Positions 1 through 8,832 of a stretch of 64,000 bases of DNA are shown piece after piece (within the stretch, counting starts at the first letter, position 1; every line of letters begins with the position of its first letter). Both the position numbers and the translations under genes were made by a program. The notes beneath the pieces were generated by a model. The model did not search any database. It saw nothing but the letters and a program-made list of their open reading frames with translations, and had not been told where the DNA came from. Origin of the DNA: Citricoccus zhacaiensis (GTDB lineage Bacteria; Actinomycetota; Actinomycetes; Actinomycetales; Micrococcaceae); contig NZ_BMLQ01000006.1 in the NCBI RefSeq assembly GCF_014645315.1, forward strand, positions 218,421 through 282,420, read 5' to 3'.

Positions 1-18
1 CCTTCAGAGGAAACCCAC

Positions 19-1719
19 ATGACTGATCGCCCTTCCGGCACGCCACGCCTGTTGAAGTCCGCCCTGGCCACGTCGACCCTGCCGCTCATGGTGCTGGGCT
101 CAGCCGCCCTGGCCACGCCGGCCGTTGCGGACGCCCCCCGTCAGGCGCTCACCCCCCGGTCCGCCTCGCCGGTGAACATCGAGACGGCACAGGTGCGCCT
201 CTCCTCCGCTTCACTGGCCTCGAGCGTTCCCGCTTCCTTCTCCGGCGCCGGTGCCGTCACGACCGCGAAGGCCGCCTCCAGCTACACGGTCAAGGCCGGG
301 GACACCCTGTCCCACATCGCCGTGCGCCACGACCTGTCGCTGTCGGCGCTGCTGAAGGCCAACGGCCTCTCGGCGTCCACGATCATCCACCCGGGCCAGA
401 AGCTCACGCTCCCGGGCTCCGCACCGTCGTCCTCCACGTCCGGCCAGTCCGCGAACAGCGGCACCGCCGCCGAGACCTACACCGTCAAGGCCGGGGACAC
501 CCTGTCCCACGTCGCCGTGCGCCATGACCTCTCCCTCTCCTCCCTGCTGACGGCGAACGGCCTCTCGGCGTCGTCGATCATCTACCCGGGCCAGAAGCTC
601 ACGCTCTCCGGCGGCGCCACCGTGGCTCCGGCTTCCTCCGGCGGTTCCACCCACGGCGTCTCGACCACCGCCAAGACCTACACGGTCGTCTCGGGAGACA
701 CCCTGTATGGCATCTCATCCCGCCACGGCATCAGCCTGTCCACCCTCCTCAAGGCCAATGGCATCGCCGCCTCCTCCACCATCTACCCAGGCCAGAAGCT
801 CAAGCTCTCCGGCAGCAGCGGCACCCCTGCCTCCACGTCGGCCGGCTCCCCTGCCGGGAACGCCTCGGCCACCACCTACACGGTGAAGTCGGGCGACACC
901 CTCTCCGGCATCGCCGCTCGGAACGGCCTTGGCCTCTCAGTGCTGCTGAAGGCCAATGGCCTGTCCTCGACGGCCACCATCCACCCGGGCCAGAAGCTCA
1001 AGCTCTCCGGCAACACCACGGTCGCCCCTGCCTCCTCCGGCTCGTCCGCCGGCAGCACCGTGCAGTCGTACACCGTCAAATCCGGTGACACCCTCTACGG
1101 CATCGCGTCACGGAACGGCATCAGCCTCTCCACCCTGCTGACAGCCAACGGCATCAGTGAGACGGCCACCATCCGCCCGGGCCAGAAGCTCAAGCTCTCC
1201 GGGGCTGGGTCTTCCACCTCCCCGGCCGAGGACGACCTGGTCCCGAACACCTTCCTGCACTACACCTACCCTGACCACATCGTCCGCGACGCCAACGAGA
1301 ACAAGCGCGCCCTGCTCAATGCCGGAGTGCCGTCCCGTTCCCAGATGCAGGCGATCATCGCGGACACCGCCCGTCAGATGGGCGTGGATCCGTCCCTGGC
1401 CTTGGCCCACGCCTTCACCGAGTCCAGCTTCAATCACGCCTCGGTCTCCCCGGCCAATGCGATCGGTGCCATGCAGGTCATCCCGAGCTCGGGCGACTGG
1501 GCCTCGGACCTGGTGGGGCGCAAGCTCAACCTGCTGGACCCGCATGACAACGCGACGGCCGGCGTCGCGATCATCCGGCAGTTGCAGCGCACCGCCGGGT
1601 CCTTCGACATCGGCGTCGCGGCCTACTACCAAGGGCTGGGCGGTGTGCAGCGCAACGGCATGAAGTCGGACACCAAGGACTATGTGGCCAAGGTCAAGAA
1701 CTACATGAAGCGCTTCTGA
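19..1719 (+). CDS. LysM-repeat secreted lytic transglycosylase (SLT domain)
   Basis: This 566-residue exported protein probably binds and cleaves peptidoglycan. An N-terminal signal sequence (hydrophobic stretch about residues 15-35, ending ATPAVADA) is followed by five LysM repeats starting near residues 89, 154, 221, 287 and 351. Each repeat has the form YTVxxGDTLxxI...PGQKLxLxG, with Ser/Thr/Gly-rich linkers between them. The C-terminal part, about residues 440-566, is a goose-lysozyme/SLT-like transglycosylase domain; the likely catalytic acid is Glu468 in AFTESSF, followed by IGAMQVIPSSG. The start has an AGAGGA ribosome site 8 bases upstream. The promoter lies left of the window. The kinase downstream, also linked to the cell wall through its PASTA repeats, is 46 bases away on the same strand. 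The fold is confident; the exact bond cleaved is inferred from the family. Confidence 0.9.
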   Translation: MTDRPSGTPRLLKSALATSTLPLMVLGSAALATPAVADAPRQALTPRSASPVNIETAQVRLSSASLASSVPASFSGAGAVTTAKAASSYTVKAGDTLSHIAVRHDLSLSALLKANGLSASTIIHPGQKLTLPGSAPSSSTSGQSANSGTAAETYTVKAGDTLSHVAVRHDLSLSSLLTANGLSASSIIYPGQKLTLSGGATVAPASSGGSTHGVSTTAKTYTVVSGDTLYGISSRHGISLSTLLKANGIAASSTIYPGQKLKLSGSSGTPASTSAGSPAGNASATTYTVKSGDTLSGIAARNGLGLSVLLKANGLSSTATIHPGQKLKLSGNTTVAPASSGSSAGSTVQSYTVKSGDTLYGIASRNGISLSTLLTANGISETATIRPGQKLKLSGAGSSTSPAEDDLVPNTFLHYTYPDHIVRDANENKRALLNAGVPSRSQMQAIIADTARQMGVDPSLALAHAFTESSFNHASVSPANAIGAMQVIPSSGDWASDLVGRKLNLLDPHDNATAGVAIIRQLQRTAGSFDIGVAAYYQGLGGVQRNGMKSDTKDYVAKVKNYMKRF

Positions 1720-1753
1720 CCCTCTGGTCCCCGGCCCGGACCCTGGGCCGGTC

Positions 1754-1768
1754 TACCCTGTAATGGTG
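1754..1768 (+). promoter_or_regulatory. Leaderless-type promoter of the PASTA kinase
   Basis: A TACCCT box (1754-1759) is followed by six bases and then a GTG codon at 1766, with no Shine-Dalgarno sequence. The same TAnnnT-6-RTG geometry recurs at seven other genes in the window. Transcription would start at or next to the start codon. Confidence 0.6.
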
Positions 1769-4051
1769 AAGGAATACCGCGCCGACCCCATGAACGGGAC
1801 CGTCATCGAGGGACGGTACGAGGTCCGAACCCGGCTGGCCCGCGGTGGCATGTCCACGGTGTACCTGGCGGTGGACCAGCGCCTGGACCGCGAGGTCGCG
1901 CTCAAGGTCCTCTACCCGCACCTGGCCGAGAACCCCGACCTGGTCGAACGGTTCGAGCAGGAGGCCAAGACCGCGGCACGGCTCTCCCATCCGCACGTGG
2001 TCAACGTGCTGGACCAGGGCGTGGATGAGCACCCGGACGGAAACCTCGCCTACCTCGTCATGGAGTATGTGCCGGGCTACACGTTGCGCACGGTCCTGGA
2101 ACGGCGCAACTCCATGACGCCTCGTGTGGCTTTGGCCTACCTGGAGGCCATCGTCGACGGGCTGGCGGCGGCTCACCGGGCCGGTCTGGTCCACCGGGAC
2201 ATGAAGCCGGAGAACGTGCTGGTGTCCCGGGACGGTCGCATCAAGGTCGCCGACTTCGGCCTGGCCCGCGCCACCACCAATTTCACCGGGACGGGCGCTG
2301 CCCTGGTCGGCACCGTCGCCTACATCTCCCCCGAACTGGTCAGCGGCTCCCCCGCAGACGAACGCAGTGACGTCTACGCCGTCGGCATCATGGCGTACGA
2401 GATGCTGACCGGACTCCAGCCCTTCACCGGGTCCTCCCCCATCCAGGTGGCCTACCAGCACATCAACAACGAGGTGCCCGCCCCTTCCGAGGTGGTCCCG
2501 GGACTGGCCGCCGATCTGGACCGGCTGGTGCAGTGGTCGACTGCGCCGAACGCGCGCGATCGCCCGGCCGACGCTGCCGTCCTCCTGGCCGAGATCCGCA
2601 GTCTCCGCTCGTCCCTTCCGGACGAGGATCTGGATCTCGAGGCCCCGGCGGCTGCCGGGGCGGCAGCCGCCGCCGGTCCGGCCGGCACCGAGGTGCTGGG
2701 CTCTCAGGGGTACCACCCCGAAGCCGAGCCCCGCGTTCCCCAGGATGCCGACGACGGCGACGGCGCCTGGGACGACGGCGAGTCCTGGGACGATGACGCC
2801 ACGGACGTCATCGGGTCAGTGGACCACATCGATGCCACCGACGTCCTCGATCCCGGCGCGACGACGTTCTTGCCGCCGGCCCTGCCGCCTGCCGGTCATC
2901 ACCGCACCTCGGTGCTGCCCACGCTCCCGCCGGACGATCCCGGCGCGCCACCTGCCGAGCCCACCGACCGGTCCGACTCGTCGGGCTCGTCCGGACCACC
3001 CGTCCTCGACGCGCCGACGATGGACCGAACCGGTAGGACGGCCCACCCAGGGCGGATCGTCAGGGCACCGGGCCGTTCTTCGTCTGCGCGCCAGGAGCGG
3101 CGCCAGGCAGCCCGCCGGGCGAAGACTCCCACGGAGGTCCTCGGTCACCGCAGCGGCAAGCGCATGTGGATCTGGGCCGCCGTCGTGCTCATCATCACGG
3201 CCATCCTGGTCCTGGCGGGCTGGTTCTTCGGTGCCGGTCCCGGCGGCATGGTCACTGTCCCGGAGGTGGAGGGGCGCAGCAAGGTCTCGGCGGTGGATGC
3301 GCTCCAGCAGACGGGAGTCGGCTATGCCCTGGCCAGCGTGCACCATGATGTGGTGGCCGAGGACAACGTGATCTCCACCGATCCCCAGGGCGGAACAGAG
3401 GTGAGGCGGTTCAACACGGTGCTGGTCACCGTGTCCCTGGGACCTGAACTGTTCGAGGTGCCCGATCTGACCGGCTTGACACAGGACGAGGCCGAAGCCG
3501 CCCTCCAGGACGCCGAACTGGCCTTGGGCCCCGTGACCCACGAATACTCTGACACCGTGGAACAGGGCTCCGTTCTCAGTCAGTCCCCCGCCGCCGCGGA
3601 CGAGTTGCGCCGCAACCACGCGGTCTCCGTCGTCGTCTCGGAGGGGCCCCAGCCGGTCGCCGTCCCGGACCTCTCCGGGATGACGGTGGAGGAGGCCACG
3701 TCCGAGCTGGAGGCGGCCGGACTGCAACTGGAGGTCAGCGGCAGCGAACATTCCGCCTCCGTCGAGGCGGGCCGGATCATCACCCAGGATCCGGCCGAGG
3801 GCGACGTCCTCCCCGGGTCGACAGTCACGGCGGTCCAATCACTGGGGCCGAGGATGATTGAGGTCCCTGATGTCACCGGCCAACCCCAGGGTGAGGCACG
3901 CCGTCAGCTCGAGGAAGCCGGCTTCGAGGTGGAGGAGACCGAGATCCTCGGTGACTTCTTCGGCAGCCGAGAGGGCCGGGTCCGAAACCAGTCACCGGAG
4001 TCCGGAGCCGAGGCGGCCGAGGGATCCACGGTGCGGATCCTCATCCTCTAG
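1766..4051 (+). CDS. pknL: Stk-type Ser/Thr protein kinase with PASTA repeats (PknL/PknB-like)
   Basis: Membrane-anchored eukaryotic-type kinase of about 761 residues. The cytoplasmic kinase domain (about 10-275) shows the Gly loop LARGGMSTVYLA, the ATP-binding Lys47, the catalytic loop HRDMKPEN (Asp145) and ADFG (Asp163). A Pro/Asp/Ala-rich juxtamembrane linker leads to one membrane segment (about 468-490, MWIWAAVVLIITAILVLAGW). Four PASTA repeats, which bind muropeptides in related kinases, lie outside. The neighbours (class II DAHP synthase, acyltransferase, fadD15-like ligase) match the pknL locus of mycobacteria, so I use that symbol; mycobacterial PknL itself lacks PASTA repeats. Start choice: GTG 1766 fits the leaderless promoter. 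ATG 1763 and ATG 1790 are alternatives. A plausible substrate is the GarA-type FHA protein at 19.4 kb, which is inference only. Confidence 0.92.
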   Translation: MKEYRADPMNGTVIEGRYEVRTRLARGGMSTVYLAVDQRLDREVALKVLYPHLAENPDLVERFEQEAKTAARLSHPHVVNVLDQGVDEHPDGNLAYLVMEYVPGYTLRTVLERRNSMTPRVALAYLEAIVDGLAAAHRAGLVHRDMKPENVLVSRDGRIKVADFGLARATTNFTGTGAALVGTVAYISPELVSGSPADERSDVYAVGIMAYEMLTGLQPFTGSSPIQVAYQHINNEVPAPSEVVPGLAADLDRLVQWSTAPNARDRPADAAVLLAEIRSLRSSLPDEDLDLEAPAAAGAAAAAGPAGTEVLGSQGYHPEAEPRVPQDADDGDGAWDDGESWDDDATDVIGSVDHIDATDVLDPGATTFLPPALPPAGHHRTSVLPTLPPDDPGAPPAEPTDRSDSSGSSGPPVLDAPTMDRTGRTAHPGRIVRAPGRSSSARQERRQAARRAKTPTEVLGHRSGKRMWIWAAVVLIITAILVLAGWFFGAGPGGMVTVPEVEGRSKVSAVDALQQTGVGYALASVHHDVVAEDNVISTDPQGGTEVRRFNTVLVTVSLGPELFEVPDLTGLTQDEAEAALQDAELALGPVTHEYSDTVEQGSVLSQSPAAADELRRNHAVSVVVSEGPQPVAVPDLSGMTVEEATSELEAAGLQLEVSGSEHSASVEAGRIITQDPAEGDVLPGSTVTAVQSLGPRMIEVPDVTGQPQGEARRQLEEAGFEVEETEILGDFFGSREGRVRNQSPESGAEAAEGSTVRILIL

Positions 4052-4086
4052 CCTTCCTGGGATCCTCCCCTGTCCGGCGGCGGGTC

Positions 4087-4157
4087 GTCCGTCCGGCGCG
4101 GACGTCCGTCCGGCGCGGACGTCCGACCGCTCGGACGTCCGACCGGTCGGGCCGGAC
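4087..4157. repeat. Tandem short palindromes between convergent genes
   Basis: The gap between the kinase and the DAHP synthase contains four consecutive GTCCG...CGGAC units. Two are identical 17-base copies (4087-4103 and 4104-4120), and the others are variants at 4121-4136 and 4137-4157. Each unit can fold into a small hairpin on either strand. There is no T-tract. The array may act as a bidirectional transcription-end structure, but that is inference. Confidence 0.6.
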
Positions 4158-4171
4158 GTCCGCCGCGTGCT

Positions 4172-5575
4172 CTAGACCGAGCAGTCGGGGTGGGACAGCG
4201 CCTCGGTGACCAGGAATGCCATCTCGAGGGACTGCTGATGGTTCAGCCGCGGATCCACCAGCGTCTCGTAGCGGTCGGCGAAGGCCGACTCGTCGATCGG
4301 GTCAGAACCGCCCAGGCACTCCGCCACGTCGTCGCCGGTCATCTCCACGTGCAGACCACCCGGGTAGGTCCCGGCAGCCCGGTGGACCTCGAAGAAGCCA
4401 CGCACCTCGTCCATGACGTCGTCGAACCGGCGCGTCTTGTACCCGTTGGCGGCGGTGACCGTGTTTCCGTGCATCGGGTCGGTGACCCACAGCGGCTGGG
4501 CTCCGGAATCCCGGACCGCTTCCACCAGGGCGGGCAGGTTCTCCCGGATCCTGCCGGCACCCATCCGGGTGATGAAGGTCAGCCGGCCCGGCTCGCGTTC
4601 GGGATCGAGCTTGTCGATGAGCGCCAGGGCGTCCTCGGGTCTCGTGGTGGGCCCGAGCTTCACACCGATCGGGTTCCGGACCTTGGAGAGGAACTCGACG
4701 TGGGCGCCGTCGAGGTCACGGGTCCGCTCGCCGATCCACAGGAAGTGCCCGGAGGTCGAGTACGGCAGGCCGGAGCGGGAGTCGATACGGGTCAGGGCCC
4801 GTTCGTAGTCCAGCAACAGGGCCTCGTGGGCCGTGAAGAAGTCCGTGCGACGCAGGGCGCTGAAGTCCACACCCGCGGCGTCCATGAAGCGCACCGCACG
4901 ATCGATCTCGCCCGCGAGCTCCTCGTAGCGGGAGTAGGCCGGATTCTTCATGAATCCCTGGTTCCAGGCATGCACGGACCGCAGGTCTGCGAATCCTCCC
5001 TGGGTGAAGGCGCGGACCAGGTTCAGCGTGGCGGCGGAGGTGTTGTAGGCCTGGACCATGCGCTGCGGATTGTGACGTCGGGACTCCGGGGTGAAGTCGA
5101 AGCCGTTGACGATCTCGCCGCGGAAGGACGGCAGGGTGACGCCGTCCCGGGTCTCGGTGTCCGAGGACCGTGGCTTGGCGAACTGGCCGGCCATCCGGCC
5201 CATCTTCACCACCGGCAGCGAGGCACCGTATGTCAGGACCACGGCCATCTGGAGGATGGTCTTGACCCGGGCACTGATCTTGTTGGCGGTGGCGCCGGCG
5301 AAGGTCTCGGCGCAGTCACCACCCTGGAGCAGGAAGGCCTCGCCCTGGGCAGCTGCGGCCAACTGGGTGCGGAGCACATCCACCTCACCGGCGAACACCA
5401 GCGGCGGGGCGGAGGACAGCTCCGCCATGGCGGACTCGAACTCGGCCGGGTCCTCCCAGGTGGGTTGCTGGGACACCGGCTTCGACCGCCAGTCATCCAG
5501 GCCGGGATAGTCGGCCGCGCCATTGGATTGGGCTGAGCCGAAGGCCGGGAAGTCTGTGGTGGGATCCGAAATCAT
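4172..5575 (-). CDS. aroG: Class II 3-deoxy-7-phosphoheptulonate (DAHP) synthase
   Basis: First enzyme of the shikimate pathway: condenses phosphoenolpyruvate and erythrose 4-phosphate to DAHP. The 467-residue protein is of the plant/actinobacterial type II family. It shows the metal and substrate motifs GGDCAETF (Cys88), KMGRMAGQFAKPRS, the SGHFLWIGERTR segment, GPTTRPED, ITRMGAG and WVTDPMHGNT, then GGLHVEMTGDDVAEC near the end. The length is normal for the family. The start is ATG 5575, in a leaderless promoter context; a much longer reading frame extends upstream but has no family similarity. In mycobacteria this enzyme partners a chorismate mutase and is feedback-inhibited by aromatic amino acids; no mutase is visible here. 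Confidence 0.96.
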   Translation of the reverse strand: MISDPTTDFPAFGSAQSNGAADYPGLDDWRSKPVSQQPTWEDPAEFESAMAELSSAPPLVFAGEVDVLRTQLAAAAQGEAFLLQGGDCAETFAGATANKISARVKTILQMAVVLTYGASLPVVKMGRMAGQFAKPRSSDTETRDGVTLPSFRGEIVNGFDFTPESRRHNPQRMVQAYNTSAATLNLVRAFTQGGFADLRSVHAWNQGFMKNPAYSRYEELAGEIDRAVRFMDAAGVDFSALRRTDFFTAHEALLLDYERALTRIDSRSGLPYSTSGHFLWIGERTRDLDGAHVEFLSKVRNPIGVKLGPTTRPEDALALIDKLDPEREPGRLTFITRMGAGRIRENLPALVEAVRDSGAQPLWVTDPMHGNTVTAANGYKTRRFDDVMDEVRGFFEVHRAAGTYPGGLHVEMTGDDVAECLGGSDPIDESAFADRYETLVDPRLNHQQSLEMAFLVTEALSHPDCSV

Positions 5576-5587
5576 GGTTACAGGGTA
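5576..5587 (-). promoter_or_regulatory. Leaderless-type promoter of DAHP synthase
   Basis: On the minus strand, TACCCT (5587-5582) is followed by exactly six bases and ATG 5575. No ribosome-binding sequence lies between them. Confidence 0.6.
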
Positions 5588-5619
5588 CGGAACCCGGGCC
5601 GTGGATGCGTGCTTGTGAC

Positions 5620-6318
5620 CTACTGCGCGTCCGGTGCGTCCGCGGCAGGCTGGCTCTTTACGGTGGAGGCATAGACGTCCACGTATTCCTGGCCGGAGAG
5701 CCGCCGGATGGCCTCCACGATCTGGTCGGTGACCTGCCGCTCCACGAAGCGGTCGCCCGCGCGGTCGTAGTACTCCGAGAAGTCCAGGGGCTGGCCGAAG
5801 ATCATGCCCACGCGGCGGATGCTGGGGATGGTGCGGCCGATGGGCTGAACCTTGTCCGTGCCGATCATCGCAATCGGCACCACGGGAACCCGGGCGTTCA
5901 GGGCGAGCTTGGCCACGCCCAGCTTGCCCCGGTACAGCCGTCCATCCGGGCTGCGGGTGCCCTCCGGATAGATCCCGAGGAGTTTGCCGTCCTGAAGCAC
6001 CTCGAGGCCGGACCGGAGCGAGTCGAGCGAGGCCTTGCCCCCGGCGCGGTCCATGGGCAGTTGGTTGGTGGCCTCGAAGAACTTGCGGGTGATCCACCCC
6101 TTGGGTCCCTTGCCCGAGAAGTACTCCTTCTTGGCCAGGAAGTGCACCTGCCGATCCAACTGGGCCGGCATGAAGATGGAGTCGGACACCGAGAGATGGT
6201 TGCTGGCCAGGATGGCCGCCCCCTCCTCGGGCACATTGTTCAGCCCCTTGACCCAGGGGCGGAACAGGAGGTTCGTCACGGGTGCCACCACGAAGGTCTT
6301 GGCGAACCAATAGAACAC
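5620..6318 (-). CDS. 1-acyl-sn-glycerol-3-phosphate acyltransferase (PlsC family)
   Basis: A 232-residue membrane-associated acyltransferase of phospholipid synthesis, expected to move a fatty acyl group onto lysophosphatidate. The catalytic motif is NHLSVSD (His41, Asp46), and the glycerol-phosphate binding motif is YPEGTRSPDG (residues 117-126). A hydrophobic N-terminus (FVVAPVTNLLFRPWV) probably anchors it. Start codon GTG 6318; GAGGAGAGG lies about ten bases upstream. It sits 44 bases before DAHP synthase and divergently from the esterase. The same gene flanks aroG/pknL in mycobacteria. Acyl-donor specificity cannot be read from sequence. Confidence 0.92.
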   Translation of the reverse strand: MFYWFAKTFVVAPVTNLLFRPWVKGLNNVPEEGAAILASNHLSVSDSIFMPAQLDRQVHFLAKKEYFSGKGPKGWITRKFFEATNQLPMDRAGGKASLDSLRSGLEVLQDGKLLGIYPEGTRSPDGRLYRGKLGVAKLALNARVPVVPIAMIGTDKVQPIGRTIPSIRRVGMIFGQPLDFSEYYDRAGDRFVERQVTDQIVEAIRRLSGQEYVDVYASTVKSQPAADAPDAQ

Positions 6319-6357
6319 GGAAGGTGAACCTCTCCTCAGACGGTGCGGACCGGCACC

Positions 6358-6363
6358 AGTCTA
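6358..6363 (-). promoter_or_regulatory. Probable -10 box for the acyltransferase
   Basis: TAGACT on the minus strand would place transcription start about 33 bases before GTG 6318, leaving room for the Shine-Dalgarno sequence. No good -35 box is visible. Confidence 0.35.
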
Positions 6364-6387
6364 GGAGTATGGAGCCACCATGGCGGC

Positions 6388-6399
6388 TAGGCTGGCGTG
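6388..6399 (+). promoter_or_regulatory. Leaderless-type promoter of the esterase
   Basis: TAGGCT (6388-6393), six bases, then ATG 6400. No Shine-Dalgarno sequence is present. This supports ATG 6400 over the adjacent GTG 6397. Confidence 0.6.
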
Positions 6400-7188
6400 A
6401 TGGATCCCCTGCAGAGGCCGATGTCCCTGGGCGGCGCCCCGGACGGCGTTCTGGCCCGCGGTCACGGCTCCACCGCCGTTGCGCTGTTCCACGGCTTCAC
6501 CTCGGGCCCGTTCTCGATGGCCCCGTGGGCCAAGGCCCTCGCGCAGGCCGGGGCCGATGTCGAGGTGCCCTTGCTGCCCGGCCATGGCACCCGGTGGCAG
6601 GACCTGGAACGCGTCACCGCCGCGGACTGGCGTGCCACCGTCCGCCAGACCGTCGATGACCTGCTCGCCACCCACGAGCGCGTGTTCGTGGCAGGCCTGT
6701 CCATGGGCGGCGCCCTCGCCCTCGACGCCGCAGCCCACCGGCCGGTCGCGGGGGCCGTCGTCGTGAACCCGGCCCTGCGGTTCGCCTCCGCGGCCGCACC
6801 CCTGGCCGGGCTGCTCCGTCTCGCCGTCCGCACCGTCGCCCCCATTGCCAATGACACCGTGCGCCCCGATGCGGACGAACGAGCCTATCCCCGCACCCCG
6901 CTGGCCGGCGTGCGCCAGATCGGCGCGGTGCAGGCGGCGGCCCGTCGCGCCCTGCCGGACATCGACTCACCGGTGCTGGCGTTCCGCTCCACCACCGACC
7001 ACGTGGTGCCGCCTTCCTCGATGACCACCCTGGGGCGCGGGCTGGAGCCAGGACTGCTGACGGTCCGCCCGCTGTACAACAGCTATCACGTGGCCACCCT
7101 GGACTGGGACGCCGGACTCATCCACGACGAGTCGATCGCCTTCATGTCCGCCACCGTGGATTCCCGGCTCCGGGAAGGACTGTCATGA
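6400..7188 (+). CDS. Alpha/beta-hydrolase, carboxylesterase-like
   Basis: Serine hydrolase of 262 residues, similar in layout to Est30-type carboxylesterases and monoacylglycerol lipases. The nucleophile elbow GLSMGG contains Ser101. The likely acid is Asp200 (FRSTTDHVVPP) and the likely base His230 (YNSYHVATLDWD). The oxyanion region is LFHGFTSGP, and PLLPGHGTRWQDL is a family signature. There is no signal peptide, so it should be cytoplasmic. It overlaps the next gene by four bases (ATGA), so the two are probably translated together. The natural substrate is unknown; short or medium acyl esters are typical. Confidence 0.88.
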   Translation: MDPLQRPMSLGGAPDGVLARGHGSTAVALFHGFTSGPFSMAPWAKALAQAGADVEVPLLPGHGTRWQDLERVTAADWRATVRQTVDDLLATHERVFVAGLSMGGALALDAAAHRPVAGAVVVNPALRFASAAAPLAGLLRLAVRTVAPIANDTVRPDADERAYPRTPLAGVRQIGAVQAAARRALPDIDSPVLAFRSTTDHVVPPSSMTTLGRGLEPGLLTVRPLYNSYHVATLDWDAGLIHDESIAFMSATVDSRLREGLS

Positions 7189-7673
7189 CGGAACGCCGGG
7201 ATGGATCCCACGGTCACGAGCACGACGGCGAAGGAGACCGCGAGCACGAGGACCAGGCCGAGATCGACCGCCAGTGGCAACAGATCGTCGAGGGGCTCGG
7301 TCCGCTTGAGTCCTCCGACCGCCCTCTCGATCCCCCCTCGGAGGAACGGCCGGACCTCGCCTCATACTTCGCCACGACCCCGGCGTGGGGGCCGCGGGAC
7401 TACACCGTCGACGATGAGGACGAGGGTGACTTCGTCCCGCCCGACCCTCCTGCCCTGGCCACGGGGCGGCCGGCCATGGTCTTGAGCGTGGTCGGACTGA
7501 TCGGCGGCCCGGCAGCGCTGCTGCTGGCCGCCCTCTTCTGGCCCGGCATCCCCGGCATCGTCGTCACTGTCCTCATCGCGGCCTTCGTGGCCGGGGCCGT
7601 CGGTTTGTTCCTGTCCCTGCCCCGGGACCAGGATCGCCGTGACCCCTGGAACGACGACGGCGCTCAGGTTTAG
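7185..7673 (+). CDS. Small membrane protein of unknown function
   Basis: I do not recognise a named family. The 162-residue protein has a His/Glu/Asp-rich cytoplasmic N-terminus (HGHEHDGEGDREHEDQ), a stretch rich in acidic residues, and two hydrophobic helices near residues 98-145. A short charged tail follows. Its ATG overlaps the stop of the esterase gene, so it is in the same operon. It ends 28 bases before the convergent sugar-kinase gene. An accessory role for a membrane enzyme is possible but unsupported. Confidence 0.75.
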   Translation: MTERRDGSHGHEHDGEGDREHEDQAEIDRQWQQIVEGLGPLESSDRPLDPPSEERPDLASYFATTPAWGPRDYTVDDEDEGDFVPPDPPALATGRPAMVLSVVGLIGGPAALLLAALFWPGIPGIVVTVLIAAFVAGAVGLFLSLPRDQDRRDPWNDDGAQV

Positions 7674-7701
7674 GAGTCCGGCCGAGTTCCGCGGTGGCGG
7701 G

Positions 7702-8832
7702 CTACCGCGCCGGCGAGGTGGCCGGCCCGGTGGCCAGCGACCGCACGGGCCAGCCCGCGCGTTCCAGCGCAACGCCCGCTGCCCCCACCCAGCCGGACCG
7801 ATTGCCCCACGTCGCGACCGAGACCGACGGCAGGGGACGGCGTCGCCCGCCGGGAAGGTGCCGGGCCAGTTCCTCCCGTGCCGGCGCCAGCAGCAACTCC
7901 CCCGCGGTGGCCACTCCGCCGCCGATGACGAACCGACCGGGGTCCAGGACGGCTGCCAGCGTGGCCAGACCGCGGCCGAGCCACCGGCCGGTGCCGGCCA
8001 CGGCGTCGCGGCAGGCCGGGTCTCCGGCCAGGGCGTCGTCGATGGCGGCACGCGCCGAGGCCCGTCCGGCACGGGCCGCCAGGGCATCGGCGGAGACCAG
8101 CAGTTCCCAGCAGCCCGTATTGCCACACGGGCACGGTGGGCCGGCCGGGTCCATGGTCATATGCCCGAACTCACCGGCCATGCCGTGCTCGCCGATGTCC
8201 ACGGCGCCATCCCGGACCAGCGCACCACCGATCCCGGTGCCGATCGCCACCAGGACCATCCGGTCGCGCCGCCCGGCAGACGTCGCCAACCGTGCTTCGG
8301 CCCAGGCCGCCGCGTCGGCGTCATTGATCACCGAGGGAACGGGGACCGCCCCCGATGCGTGGCCGCTCGCTTCTCCGGGGGCCATGGGAAGCCCGGTGAG
8401 GTCGGACAGGGCCCGGGCAAGGTCCTGCGGCAGGGCGCGGTCCCGCCAGCCGCCCAGGTGCGGGCTGAACACCGAGCGACCGCTGTGCGGATCGATCCAG
8501 GCCGCGGCGGACACGCCCCACACCACGGGGAGGCCGGGCCAGCGGGAGCGGAGGCCGCCGTACTGGTCCCGGGCGATGGCGGCGCACAGGGCGGACAAGG
8601 CGTCTCCGTCCGATTCGACCTGGTGTTCGATCCGGGTCTCGGCGGCCTCGATCGCGGAGCCTCCGCCGCCCGGCGAGACCGTCCCGGTCACGTCCGTCCC
8701 GGTCACGTCCGTCCCGGTCAGGGTCCCGCCGGAGGTCAACACCACCGTCCCTGCCTTCACGGCACCCCCGCCCACGTCCAGGCCGATGGCCGCGGCGACC
8801 GGTGTATCTCCGGTTCGGCCCACGTCAGCCAC
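7702..8832 (-). CDS. ROK-family sugar kinase (glucokinase-like)
   Basis: ATP-dependent hexose kinase or ROK regulator without DNA-binding domain, 376 residues. The phosphate loop is IGLDVGGGAVKAG, and the second half has the ATP/glucose motif AIGTGIGGALVRDG. The ROK zinc site is the CxCGNxGC motif PCPCGNTGCWE, preceded by GHMTMD. A GTG start at 8832 has the ribosome site GAAGGGGG seven bases upstream; the frame remains open to 8913. An unusual insert after the first strand carries a 15-base tandem DNA repeat encoding DVTGT units. In actinobacteria this enzyme often phosphorylates glucose; polyphosphate use is not evident. Confidence 0.88.
   Translation of the reverse strand: MADVGRTGDTPVAAAIGLDVGGGAVKAGTVVLTSGGTLTGTDVTGTDVTGTVSPGGGGSAIEAAETRIEHQVESDGDALSALCAAIARDQYGGLRSRWPGLPVVWGVSAAAWIDPHSGRSVFSPHLGGWRDRALPQDLARALSDLTGLPMAPGEASGHASGAVPVPSVINDADAAAWAEARLATSAGRRDRMVLVAIGTGIGGALVRDGAVDIGEHGMAGEFGHMTMDPAGPPCPCGNTGCWELLVSADALAARAGRASARAAIDDALAGDPACRDAVAGTGRWLGRGLATLAAVLDPGRFVIGGGVATAGELLLAPAREELARHLPGGRRRPLPSVSVATWGNRSGWVGAAGVALERAGWPVRSLATGPATSPAR
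8681..8720. repeat. 15-base tandem repeat inside the ROK kinase gene
   Basis: GTCCCGGTCACGTCC occurs twice in a row (8681-8695 and 8696-8710), followed by ten bases of a third copy. The unit is a multiple of three, so copy-number change would keep the frame and alter only the DVTGT loop. Confidence 0.8.

Noticed and set aside
280..1200. Regular DNA repeats that might look like a CRISPR array
   Set aside because: They are five LysM codon repeats of about 135-200 bases in one open frame, without palindromic repeats or unique spacers of constant size.
4190..5536. Long plus-strand open frame opposite DAHP synthase
   Set aside because: Low-complexity translation rich in Gly, Arg and His with no domain; it is an antisense shadow of high-GC coding DNA.
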